A DNA stretch of 64,000 nt from Streptomyces sp. NBC_01445 (GTDB lineage: Bacteria > Actinomycetota > Actinomycetes > Streptomycetales > Streptomycetaceae): positions 10,013,001 to 10,077,000 of the forward strand of contig NZ_CP109485.1 in assembly GCF_035918235.1 (NCBI RefSeq). Direction: 5' to 3'. Under the pieces are notes generated by a model, which worked only from the letters and a program-made list of their open reading frames with translations, was not told the DNA's origin and ran no database searches. Positions 34,241 through 42,278 of the stretch are shown one piece after another. The position numbers and the translations under genes are program-made. How positions within the stretch are numbered: position 1 is the stretch's first letter; each line of letters starts with the position of its first letter.

Positions 34241-36033
34241 CGACTCCGTTGGGAAAGTCGTGATTCGGGCAGTGCTGTGTCGTTCGTCTTGCTGATGGCT
34301 ATGGTCGTTGGCGGGATGGGGAGAGCGGGATGTCGTTGGAGTCGCGGTCGGATGACGGAGTGCCTGAGCTGACGGCTCGGGTGGTGCGGGCCTCGTTCCC
34401 CAAGGGGACTTTGGCCATCCGGATCAGGGAAGTGCTCGGTCCGGTGTTCACGGACGAGGATTTCGCCGGGGCCTTTGCTGATCGAGGCCGGCCCGCGATC
34501 TCGCCAGGGGCTCTGGCGCTGGTGTCGGTGCTGCAATATGCCGAAGGACTCTCCGACCGGCAGGCCGCTGACCAGGTGCGAGCGCGCATGGACTGGAAGT
34601 TCCTGTTGGGGCTGGAGCTGGATGATCCCGGCTTCGACTTCACCGTCCTGGGGGATTTCCGCTCCCGTCTGATCACGCACGGGCTGGAAGAGCGGGTCTT
34701 GGAGGTGGTGCTGGCGCGGCTCTCGGACGCCGGGCTGCTGCGGGCGGGCGGCCGGCAGCGCACCGACTCGACGCACGTGCTGGCCGCGGTGCGCACGCTG
34801 AACCGGATGGAGTTCGTCGGTGAGACGCTGCGGGCGGCGCTGGAGGCGCTGGCCGCGGCCGCTCCGGACTGGCTGAGCGGATTGATCAGCCCCGGGTGGG
34901 TGGAGCGCTACGGGGCCAAGGTCGACAACTACCGCTTCCCGAAAGGGGAGAACGTCCGTCGGGAATGGGCCGAGCAGGTCGGCCGGGACGGGTTCGCTCT
35001 GCTTGACGCCATTGATGGGCCGGCCGCTGTGGCCTGGCTGCGCGAGGTGCCCGCAGTGCGGATCCTGCGCCGGGCCTGGGCAGAGCAGTATCACCGGGAC
35101 GGGCAGGGGGTGCGCTGGCGGGAGGGCAAGGACCTCCCGCCGGCCAGAGACCGGCTGTCCTCGCCCTATGACACCGACGCCCACTACGGCATCAAACGCG
35201 GGACGGGCTGGTGCGGATTCAAAGTCCACCTGAGCGAGACCTGCGAGCCGGACGCACCCCACCTGATCACGAATGTGGAGACCACCAACGCCACCGTCAA
35301 CGACACCGAGGTCACCGCAACCATCCACCAGCATCTGGATGAACGGGGGTTGAGGCCGCGTGAGCATGTGGTGGACGCCGGTTACGTCACCGCCGCCCAC
35401 ATCCTGGCCGCCCACGAAGACCATGGCATCGACCTGGTCGGTCCCGTCGGCGCTGATACCCACCACAACGGACGGGACGCGCAGGCACCGGACCTGACTC
35501 AGGCCGCCTTCACCACCAACTGGAACGCCAGGAAGGTTATCTGCCCTCAGGGCGCGTCCAGTGTCAGCTGGTCCCAACAGCGCAAGGCCAGTGGGACCGT
35601 GCTCGTCCGGGTGCACTTCGCACTCGCCGACTGCGATCCATGCCCGCTGAGAGCGCGCTGCACCAAAGCAGCCAACGGCAAATGGGGCCGCAGCCTGACC
35701 CTGCTGCCCCGAGAGCAGCAACAGATCCTCGAAGAACGACGTGCCGAGCAGCAGACCGACGAGTGGAAGGCCCGCTACGACGTGCGAGCCGGGGTGGAGG
35801 GCACCATCTCCCAGGCCGTCCGCCGCACCCATCTGCGCCGCACTCCCTACCGAGGCCAGCACAAGACCCACCTCGCCAACGTCCTCTCCGCCACCGCCCT
35901 CAACCTCACCCGAATCGACGCCTGGCTGCGGGGCACCCCACTCGGCACCACCCGCGTCTCCCACCTCGCACGCCTCACCCTCGCGGCATGACCCGCCCCC
36001 GAGAGCCGATTTATGGATTTCCCAACGGAGTCG
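34241..36033 (+). mobile_element. IS1182-family insertion sequence, complete
   Basis: 1793 bp bounded by a perfect 16-bp inverted repeat (CGACTCCGTTGGGAAA), flanked by a 4-bp direct duplication TGAA (34237-34240 and 36034-36037). It contains one intact transposase. It lies in the left-end leader of TnpB copy 2. Deleting it with one TGAA restores a sequence nearly identical to copy 3 (CGGGC(A/G)TGAACGCCC). Completeness indicates a young insertion. Confidence 0.95.
34330..35991 (+). CDS. IS1182-family DDE transposase
   Basis: 553 residues. The N-terminal DUF772-type domain (SPGALALVSVLQYAEGLSD) precedes the DDE domain, with Asp in RTDSTHV, Asp in VVDAGYV and Glu in GVEGTISQAV. A Cys cluster CDPCPLRARC precedes the third motif, as is common in the family. 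The ATG follows GGGGAGAGCGGG. The length is normal and the catalytic residues are all present, so it should be active. It cuts and pastes the element in which it lies. Confidence 0.95.
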   Translation: MSLESRSDDGVPELTARVVRASFPKGTLAIRIREVLGPVFTDEDFAGAFADRGRPAISPGALALVSVLQYAEGLSDRQAADQVRARMDWKFLLGLELDDPGFDFTVLGDFRSRLITHGLEERVLEVVLARLSDAGLLRAGGRQRTDSTHVLAAVRTLNRMEFVGETLRAALEALAAAAPDWLSGLISPGWVERYGAKVDNYRFPKGENVRREWAEQVGRDGFALLDAIDGPAAVAWLREVPAVRILRRAWAEQYHRDGQGVRWREGKDLPPARDRLSSPYDTDAHYGIKRGTGWCGFKVHLSETCEPDAPHLITNVETTNATVNDTEVTATIHQHLDERGLRPREHVVDAGYVTAAHILAAHEDHGIDLVGPVGADTHHNGRDAQAPDLTQAAFTTNWNARKVICPQGASSVSWSQQRKASGTVLVRVHFALADCDPCPLRARCTKAANGKWGRSLTLLPREQQQILEERRAEQQTDEWKARYDVRAGVEGTISQAVRRTHLRRTPYRGQHKTHLANVLSATALNLTRIDAWLRGTPLGTTRVSHLARLTLAA

Positions 36034-36064
36034 TGAACGCCCGGGGTTCCTCGCAAGAATCCGC

Positions 36065-37229
36065 TGAAGCGGACCTCGGTCGGCAGCGACTCGGCGTAGA
36101 GCGTGCCGGTGACCGCGAAGACGGAGTTGAGTATCAGGGCGAAAGCGACGGTGATGGCCAGGTAGATCAGCCACGGCTCGCGGGTGTCCACCAACCAGAA
36201 GAACGGATACGCGAAAAGCGTGATCGCCACCGCGCCGCCGATCATCACCGGCTTGCGGCCGACCCGGTCGGACAGGGCGCCCGCCAGCGGGATGGTGAGG
36301 ATGGAGATCGCCGAGGCGATGGTGATGCCGAGGACCGAGGTACCGGAGGACAGGCCGAGCTGGTTGGTGAGGTAGCTCGGCAGGTAGCCCTGGATCGCGT
36401 ACGAGGCGATGGCGGTGGCGCAGCCGGAGCCGATGAGCAGTGCGATCGCCTTGGGGCGGCTCTTGATCGCGGCGAGGACGGGGAGCTTCTCGCGCCTGCC
36501 GCTGTCGCGAGTGGCCTCGAACTGCTCGGTCTCGGGCGCCGCGTTGCGGATGACGAGAGCGATGATCACGACCAGGGCGCTCGCCAGGAACGGGATGCGC
36601 CAACCCCAGTCGAGGAAGTCGTCCTGGGGGAGCGTGGAGACGGCGGCGACCGCGCCGGAGGCGATGACGACGCCGATGAACTCGCCCGCGCCGGGCAGCG
36701 ATCCGTAGAAGCCGCGCTTCTCGGCCTTCGCCGCCTCCGTCGACATGACGTACGCGCCGCCGAGTTCGGCGCCGACGCCGAAGCCCTGCATCATCCGGCA
36801 GAGCACGAGTAGCACTGGGGCCCAGATGCCGATCTGGTGGTACGTGGGGAGGAAGCCGATGGCGAGGGTGCCGGCGCCCATCAGAACCACGGTGAGGATC
36901 AGCACCGGGCGGCGGCCCAAGCGGTCGCCGAGGTGGGCGAGGACCAGGCCGCCGATGGGGCGGACGGCGAAGCCCAGGCCGAAGGTCGCGAAGGAGGCGA
37001 GCGTCGCCGCGAACGGGGACACGTTCGGGAAGAAGACCTTGTTGAAGACGATCGCGGCCGAGGCGCCGAAGAGGAAGAAGTCGTACCACTCGAGGATCGA
37101 GCCGACGACGCTGGCGGCGGCGGTGCGGCGCTGCCGGGTGCGGGCGCTCATCGCCGCCTGCGGTCCGGTCTCCTGATGGGCGTTCTGATGGGCGTTCTGG
37201 TGTGTGGATGCGCTCGGCGGCGTGCTCAT
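36065..37229 (-). pseudogene. MHS-family MFS transporter, N-terminal part (split gene)
   Basis: From the ATG at 37229 (after AAGGGAGTGAG), a short His/Gln repeat (HQNAHQNAHQE) and basic segment lead into ten transmembrane helices. MHS signatures include GSILEWYDFFLFG, HLGDRLGRRP, CRMMQGFGVGAELGGAYV and LPGAGEFIGV. The frame ends LPTEVRFS at the left end of TnpB copy 2. Joined to 32574-32773 it would give about 455 residues. MHS porters carry dicarboxylates, shikimate, keto-acids or betaines. Transport of galactonate or a keto-deoxy sugar acid is inferred from the neighbours only. The gene is inactivated. Confidence 0.92.
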
Positions 37230-37283
37230 CTCACTCCCTTTCGCTTCACGCTGGTGGGGGGATTCTGTGCGGCTCACACCTCG

Positions 37284-37310
37284 TGTTGCAACATATGCAC
37301 GCCTGTTGCA
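37284..37310. promoter_or_regulatory. IclR-type operator candidate (TGTTGCA repeats)
   Basis: A perfect 10-bp palindrome TGTTGCAACA (37284-37293) is followed by a third TGTTGCA at 37304-37310. It lies between the divergent MHS transporter and the kinase-iclR-aldolase operon. Confidence 0.55.
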
Positions 37311-37352
37311 CGGGGGCTGCTAATGTTCTTCATGACCACTGCGGGATGTCAA

Positions 37353-37371
37353 TGGCATGTCACCCATGCCA
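37353..37371. promoter_or_regulatory. inverted repeat before kinase gene
   Basis: TGGCATG-tcacc-CATGCCA, a perfect 7-bp inverted repeat ending 16 bp upstream of the kinase start. It could be a second regulator site or a leader hairpin near the ribosome site (GGAGGGA). Confidence 0.5.
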
Positions 37372-37387
37372 ATGGAGGGACGGCGCG

Positions 37388-38305
37388 ATGACCACCACGG
37401 CCGCTACGGCTGTCTGCCTCGGCGAGACGATGGCGCAGGTCACGCCCGCCGACGGCGCAGGCCTCGAGCACAGCGAGGAGCTGCGGCTCGCCGTCGCGGG
37501 CGCCGAGTCGACCGTCGCCCAGTACCTCGCCGACCTCGGCCACGGCGCCGCCTGGGTGAGCCGGGTCGGCGACGACCCGTTCGGGCGGCGGATCGTCGCG
37601 GCGGTCGCGTCACGCGGCGTGGACGTCACCGGCGTACGGCGCGACACCTCGGCCCCGACCGGCATCTACTTCAAGGACCCGAGGCCTGACGGCACGCGCG
37701 TGCACTACTACCGGGCCGGCTCGGCGGCCTCCCGGATGAGCGCGGCCGACGCGGACGGCATCGACCTGACCGGCGTACGGCTGCTGCACCTGACCGGGAT
37801 CACACCCGCCCTCTCCGACACGTGCGCGGTGCTCGTGACCACGCTTCTGGAGCGGGCGGCCGGCACAAAAACCCTGGTCTCGTTCGACATCAACCACCGT
37901 CCCGCGCTGTGGAGTTCGCGCGGCGAGGCGGCCGAGGCGCTGCTCGCCCTGGCACGCCGCGCCGACATCGTGCTCGTCGGGCGCGACGAGGGCGAGACCC
38001 TGTGGGGCACCGCCACCGCACAGGACATCCGTGACCACATCGCGCCGCGTGGCACGCTCGTCGTCAAGGACGGCGCCGTGGGAGCCACTGAATTCACCGA
38101 CGGGACACAGGAGTTCGTGGCCGCGCCCGCCGTGGACGTGGTGGAGGCCGTCGGCGCGGGTGACGCCTTCGCCGCCGGATACCTGAGCGGGCTGCTCGAC
38201 GGTGCGGCGCCGCGCGAGCGCCTCGCCCTCGGTCACCGTCTGGCCGGGCGCACGCTGCGCAGCATCGAGGACTACGTCCCCATCTCGCCAAACGACAGGA
38301 GCTGA
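37388..38305 (+). CDS. PfkB-family 2-keto-3-deoxy-sugar-acid kinase
   Basis: 305 residues of the ribokinase/PfkB fold. It has a GETM N-terminal signature with a substrate Asp/Glu pattern, an AGAESTVAQYLADLG glycine motif, GDDPFGRRIV, FDINHRPALW, and the C-terminal anion-hole motif VEAVGAGDAFAAGYLSG with the catalytic Asp. These features are typical of KDG kinases. Next to a KDPG-type aldolase and in an island with dgoD, it probably phosphorylates 2-keto-3-deoxy-galactonate at C6. The ATG at 37388 follows AATGGAGGGA. It is the first gene of a three-gene operon. Confidence 0.9.
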   Translation: MTTTAATAVCLGETMAQVTPADGAGLEHSEELRLAVAGAESTVAQYLADLGHGAAWVSRVGDDPFGRRIVAAVASRGVDVTGVRRDTSAPTGIYFKDPRPDGTRVHYYRAGSAASRMSAADADGIDLTGVRLLHLTGITPALSDTCAVLVTTLLERAAGTKTLVSFDINHRPALWSSRGEAAEALLALARRADIVLVGRDEGETLWGTATAQDIRDHIAPRGTLVVKDGAVGATEFTDGTQEFVAAPAVDVVEAVGAGDAFAAGYLSGLLDGAAPRERLALGHRLAGRTLRSIEDYVPISPNDRS

Positions 38306-38309
38306 GGTC

Positions 38310-39056
38310 GTGTCACAGACCGTACGGCGGGCCATCGATATCCTGGAGTGCATCGCCCGCAGGCCGCGCACGCAGACCGAGGTCGGCGAGCACCTGGGCG
38401 TGCACCGGTCGACCGCGCTGCGCCTGCTGGAGTCGCTGGCCGAGGGTGGACTCGCCCGCCGCCTGCCCGACGGGCGGTACGCGGTCGGCCACCGGCTCGC
38501 CGGGCTTGCCCAACTCGCCCGGGAACAGTTCGGCTTGAAGGACGTCGCAAGCGAGCACCTGCGCGGGCTTGGTGAGCGCAGCGGACACACCGTGCACCTC
38601 GCAGCGCTGGAGGGCGAACAGATCGTGTACGTCGACAAGGTCGACCCGGTGGACGGAGTGCGGCTGTACTCGCAGATCGGCCGGCCCGTCACGCTGCACA
38701 CCGCGGGCGTCGCCAAGGCGATCCTCGCCCACGTACCCCGCGATCGGGCCGACGCGCTCCTCGCCGGCTGCGACTTCGCGCCGCACACCGGCACGACGAT
38801 CACCGACGCAGCCGCCTACCGCGCGGCCCTCGACGAGACCCAGGCGCGCGGCTGGGCCGTCGACGACGGTGAGTACGAGGACTACGTGAACTGCCTCGCC
38901 GTCCCCGTGCGCGACAGCGGCGGCGACGTGGTCGCCGCCGTGTCCGTCACCGCTCTGAAGGCGAAGGCCGACCTGGCTGCCCTTGAGGCCGACGTATTGC
39001 CTGACCTGATGACCACCGCCGAGACGATCTCCAAGGAGCTGGGATGGCGCCCCTGA
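38310..39056 (+). CDS. IclR family transcriptional regulator
   Basis: 248 residues from a GTG four bases after the kinase stop. The N-terminal helix-turn-helix (VRRAIDILECIARRPRTQTEVGEHLGVHRSTALRLLESLAEGGL) is split by a wing RRLPDGRYAVG. The C-terminal effector domain has AKAILAHVP, WAVDDGEYEDYVNCLAVPV. IclR proteins bind keto-acid-type ligands and typically control sugar-acid catabolism, as KdgR does. It is coupled to the kinase and overlaps the aldolase by 13 nt. The TGTTGCA repeats upstream of the kinase are candidate sites. Confidence 0.92.
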   Translation: MSQTVRRAIDILECIARRPRTQTEVGEHLGVHRSTALRLLESLAEGGLARRLPDGRYAVGHRLAGLAQLAREQFGLKDVASEHLRGLGERSGHTVHLAALEGEQIVYVDKVDPVDGVRLYSQIGRPVTLHTAGVAKAILAHVPRDRADALLAGCDFAPHTGTTITDAAAYRAALDETQARGWAVDDGEYEDYVNCLAVPVRDSGGDVVAAVSVTALKAKADLAALEADVLPDLMTTAETISKELGWRP

Positions 39057-39673
39057 CCCCCGTAGACGCCGAGACGCCTACGTTCGACGAGTTGTTCGCC
39101 AAGTCGCCCGTGATGGCGATCCTGCGCGGAATGCCGGCGGACAAGTCCGTGGAACTCGCCGTACGAGCATGGGACTTGGGCATCGAGTGCGTCGAGGTAC
39201 CGGTGCAGACCGAGGAGGCCGCGCGGGTGCTCGCCGCCGTGGTGGCTGCGGGCCGCGAGCGCGGCAAGGCGGTCGGTGCGGGCACGGTCACCACGACCGA
39301 GCGCCTCGAGTGGGCGGTGTCGGCGGGTGCCGCGTTCACGGTGGCCCCCGGGCTCGCTGCCGAGGTGGCGCAGGCCAGCATCGACGCGAGCCTGCCGCAT
39401 CTGCCCGGCGTCGCCACCGCCACCGACGTCCAGGCGGCGCGGGCGCTCGGCCTGACCTGGCTGAAGGCGTTCCCGGCGAGCGTGCTCGGTCAGGGCTGGT
39501 TCAAGGCCATGAGGGGCCCGTTCCCGGAGGTGCCGTTTGTGGCGACGGGCGGCATCGACGCGTCCAACGCTGCCGCTTACCTGGCAGCCGGAGCCAGGGT
39601 CGTCGCCGTGGGCTCAGCCCTGGAGGACCCGGAACAACTCCCGCTGCTGGCTGATCTGTTGGCATCCCGCTAG
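39044..39673 (+). CDS. bifunctional KDPG/KDPGal aldolase
   Basis: 209 residues of the class I KDPG aldolase barrel. AILRG near the start, ECVEVPVQT with the catalytic Glu, GAGTVTT, APGL, and TWLKAFPA with the Schiff-base Lys are all present, then FVATGGIDASN for phosphate binding. It splits 2-keto-3-deoxy-6-phospho-(galacto/gluco)nate into pyruvate and glyceraldehyde-3-phosphate, the last step of the pathway. Its start lies inside the iclR gene, 13 nt before the iclR stop, so translation is coupled. Confidence 0.93.
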   Translation: MAPLTPVDAETPTFDELFAKSPVMAILRGMPADKSVELAVRAWDLGIECVEVPVQTEEAARVLAAVVAAGRERGKAVGAGTVTTTERLEWAVSAGAAFTVAPGLAAEVAQASIDASLPHLPGVATATDVQAARALGLTWLKAFPASVLGQGWFKAMRGPFPEVPFVATGGIDASNAAAYLAAGARVVAVGSALEDPEQLPLLADLLASR

Positions 39674-39679
39674 GCGCGC

Positions 39680-39745
39680 GGGCGACCTGCTCTTCAGCGG
39701 CTTGAACCCGGGCTCGGCCTCGAAGAAGCCATCGGCAACTGGAAG
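39680..39745 (+). pseudogene. possible mismatch-specific DNA glycosylase (Mug) scrap
   Basis: The residues DLLFSGLNPGSAS resemble the active-site start LLFCGINPG of Mug/TDG enzymes. Nothing else of the gene is found. This is a weak call. Confidence 0.25.
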
Positions 39746-39774
39746 CCGGCCACCGTTTTCGCACGCCGCACCCG

Positions 39775-40195
39775 CCCGTCACGGACCTTGGCCGGTGGCG
39801 GCGCTGTGCGTGGCCATGGGTACGGTCATCGCCCAACTCTCCACCGACGGGGGAGTGCAGGTGAGTCTGCGGGGGTTCGTTTGGTCATGTCTTGCGCTGG
39901 CCGACGGTGCCTCCAGGGAGAACCGCAGGGAGCCAGAGTCGCCTCGAGCACCCAGCTCGGCGCCCCACCTACTCGGGAACTGGGATCGCTGACCCTCACC
40001 ACCTACGCCAGCGCGCTCGCGTCGGCGCTGCTGTTCATCGCCGCCTTGGTCACCGAGGCTGTGACCGGGGCGCCCGCCCTGCGGCTCCCGACGGACGACG
40101 AGTTCTCGGCGCTGATCTTCCTCGCCCTCGGGGTGACCAGCGTCGTCTTCCTTCTATGGTATGGAGCCGTCGAACGCCTCGGGCCCAGCCCGTAC
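39775..40195 (+). pseudogene. EamA/DMT-type transporter remnant
   Basis: Frames on the plus strand give hydrophobic segments (PVAALCVAMGTVIAQL, then SALASALLFIAALVTEAV, then FLALGVTSVVFLLWYGAVERLGP). The last resembles the end of an EamA domain. They lie in different frames and the following RTELFNGHLP segment is frameshifted again. The gene is degraded. Confidence 0.5.
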
Positions 40196-40328
40196 CGAAC
40201 TGTTCAACGGCCATTTGCCGTCGCCTCCTGCTTGCCCTGTTCCTCGCTGGCTCAGGCGCTCCGCGCGCGGGTCGTAGTCGCAGGCGCGCATGGCCTGGGC
40301 GGCGGTCTGGCGGACGTCAGCGCGGCCG

Positions 40329-40560
40329 TCATAGCCGATGCCGAGACAGACAGTCATCCCGGTCCTGCCGGCCGTGGACATCTCCGCGCGGTCGACTGCG
40401 ATGCAGGCGGCGCTGGCGGTCGGCTTCGGCGGCGTGGGGCGAGCGAAGGCAGGCGCACAGCACGTCGATGCAGGTTTGGCGCAACTCGCGTGTGGGGGCA
40501 TCGTCGGCACGTCCGGCCAGGGTCCCGCGCCGGCGGGTGCCGGGCAGGGAGCATGGAGGG
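40329..40560 (-). pseudogene. remnant of a pentapeptide-repeat/membrane-protein type gene
   Basis: The minus-strand residues RELRQTCIDVLCACLRSPH resemble the conserved (R-Q-x-C-V-D-V-L-C-A-Y-L-R) segment in Streptomyces pentapeptide-repeat proteins. Only about 30 residues are recognisable. Confidence 0.35.
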
Positions 40561-40561
40561 C

Positions 40562-40930
40562 ATGACCACTGAGCATCCTGCCGAGCGGGGCGGCACCGGG
40601 CGCGACTTGTTCGCCGCCTTCTCCGAGCGGGCATCGAACGTCACCAGCTCGCCGCTGTTCTCCGTCCTGTGTGTGCTTCTGGTCCTCGGCATGGTCGCCA
40701 TACACCTTGCGCACCTGCCGTTGCCCTGGCTGATCTTCGCGGGGGACGTCGTGGCGGTCGTCAACCTACTTTTGCTCGCTCTGCTGACGAACACCGAACG
40801 GCGTGACGCGCACGCGGTTCAGCGCAAGCTGGACGCCATCGCGGCGGCCATGCTGGAGCAGAGCGAGGGCACGAGCCACACAGCGGCCGACGAGCTACGG
40901 CGTGCCATCCGCATGGAGGAGAAGCAGTAG
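40562..40930 (+). CDS. low-affinity iron permease-family small membrane protein
   Basis: 122 residues. Two transmembrane helices (about residues 31-51 and 56-77) are framed by AFSERASNVTSSPLFSV and LLTNTERRDAHAVQRKLDAIAAAM, the conserved pattern of the Iron_permease (PF04120-type) family. Bacterial members are short and their transport role is not established. The ATG at 40562 follows GGAGGGC. No operon partner is visible. It is flanked by degraded genes on both sides. Confidence 0.75.
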   Translation: MTTEHPAERGGTGRDLFAAFSERASNVTSSPLFSVLCVLLVLGMVAIHLAHLPLPWLIFAGDVVAVVNLLLLALLTNTERRDAHAVQRKLDAIAAAMLEQSEGTSHTAADELRRAIRMEEKQ

Positions 40931-41798
40931 CGGGACTGCGTCACGGACATCCGCCGTCGAGGAACGCGACCTGCCGCGGAGGGCTTGGTCGAGGGCCTCG
41001 GCAATGGGGCGTGCATGCGAGAGGCCGCGCTGAGGGCGTCGCGAGGTCGGGCGGGCCCAGTGGCGCTCAGGGCAGGTGCCCGAGATCGGGGAGTGGGCCG
41101 GCGCGGCTCGAGGACCCGCTCGACGACTTCATCGGCCGCTATATGTTCGCGTTCTGGCGGCTCATCAGCCGGGGGATCACAGCTGCCGAGCCGGCGCCCG
41201 CGCTTCCGTCCCCTTCACGGGCTGTGGTCGACCACCGTCACGGTGCCATCCTCCCTGACCCACGAGTCCGGGTCTTCCGGTTCCCCCTGTCCATCTTCCG
41301 CTGGCACCCGAGTCTTGCCTGGCAAGGAAACGCAGCGCCCTTCACGAGCAGTGAGCCGAACATCGGCGAGTCGGGCAGGACGGTGGCGTCCCGCCGGCCT
41401 GGCTCCCAACCCGCTCGCGTTCCTCGATTCTGCGCAATGCCGTAACTACTCACCGAGCGAGAGCAAAGATCCTCCCGCGGGAACCGCACTGCTCGGCGGG
41501 CTTCCGCGCTGCCACGAATTCCCGACAGCAACCCACCGAGGAAGGCCGGAGGCCAAGACCATCCCTGCGCCTCCCGACCCCGGTTCTCCGGTGAGGGCAT
41601 AGGCGCCCCTCATCGCCCGCCTTCGGCGGGACGCAGCGATACGCCTGGCCACGTGCCCCCTCTGGCCCTGCCGACCTCATCGCCGCCACACCGCCAGCTT
41701 GAATGACTACGAGGGCGGCTGGAACACCTGCGGCAGCGGGACCCTGCGGGTCTCCCCGCCTCACGCCCGCCGCAACGGCGGCGTGAGGCGGGACTGGG
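40931..41798. other. no recognisable intact gene
   Basis: Several short frames occur on both strands. One plus-strand run, LEDPLDDFIGRYMFAFWRLIS (near 41095-41160, broken here at the window of similarity), looks protein-like but could not be assigned. No RNA or repeat was recognised. Confidence 0.4.
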
Positions 41799-41858
41799 TC
41801 AGACGACGCCTCGTTCATCACCGGCCGGACCATCCAGGCCGACGGCGGCTGGTTCTGA
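41799..41858 (+). pseudogene. SDR C-terminal scrap
   Basis: DDASFITGRTIQADGGWF followed by a stop is the standard C-terminal end of a classical SDR. No upstream part is present. Confidence 0.75.
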
Positions 41859-41916
41859 CCAGGAAACACCGTGGGTCATACAGCCGCACAGCCATGGCGC
41901 GCCCATCTGGTGATTC

Positions 41917-42084
41917 GTGGACTGGAGCCGGCTGGCCGTGGCAGTGCCCGTCGGCGTCGGCATCGCCGCCATCTTGACGGCGTTGGGCATCGCGCTCATC
42001 GAGCGGCGTACCGACCGTGGCGCAACAGCGGCCCCGTGCCCGCCCGAAGTCGTCCACGGGCACTGCCATGCCGCCCAAAGCTGA
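41917..42084 (+). CDS. small single-pass membrane protein (tentative)
   Basis: A 55-codon GTG frame with one hydrophobic helix, LAVAVPVGVGIAAILTALGIALI, followed by ERRTDRG. It is a plausible tiny membrane protein but has no clear ribosome site and a Cys/His-rich tail. It might be a remnant. Confidence 0.3.
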   Translation: MDWSRLAVAVPVGVGIAAILTALGIALIERRTDRGATAAPCPPEVVHGHCHAAQS

Positions 42085-42278
42085 GACTGGTCGGACTCCG
42101 ACCCGGACAGCGATCCTCGGCTCAGGCTGCACAGACAGCGCCGATCGCGCCTCTTCCACGGCACGCTCGCCCTCGCCTCGACTCGGCTGTGACTCCGTCA
42201 GCGGCTCCGTTCCGAAGCCTTGCGCCTGCCGGGAGGTAGTCTCTGGGCCGCGTCGAGCGCCGTCACCGCATCGGCTCG

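Larger units (their letters stand above)
32774..36064 (-). mobile_element. TnpB-only IS605-type element, copy 2, with nested IS1182
   Basis: The right end is at 32774 (GTTGA, after hairpin 32781-32801) and the left end at 36064, next to host TTCA (36065-36068). Without the nested IS and its 4-bp duplication it is about 1494 bp, matching copy 3 (1493 bp). Removing it joins ...CGC TTC A to CC GGT CTT, which restores the MFS frame exactly and so proves both borders. Confidence 0.9.

Noticed and set aside
34078..37089. A 1003-codon minus-strand frame across IS1182 and the MFS gene
   Set aside because: It runs antisense to the IS1182 transposase and out of frame of the MFS gene; no domain fits.
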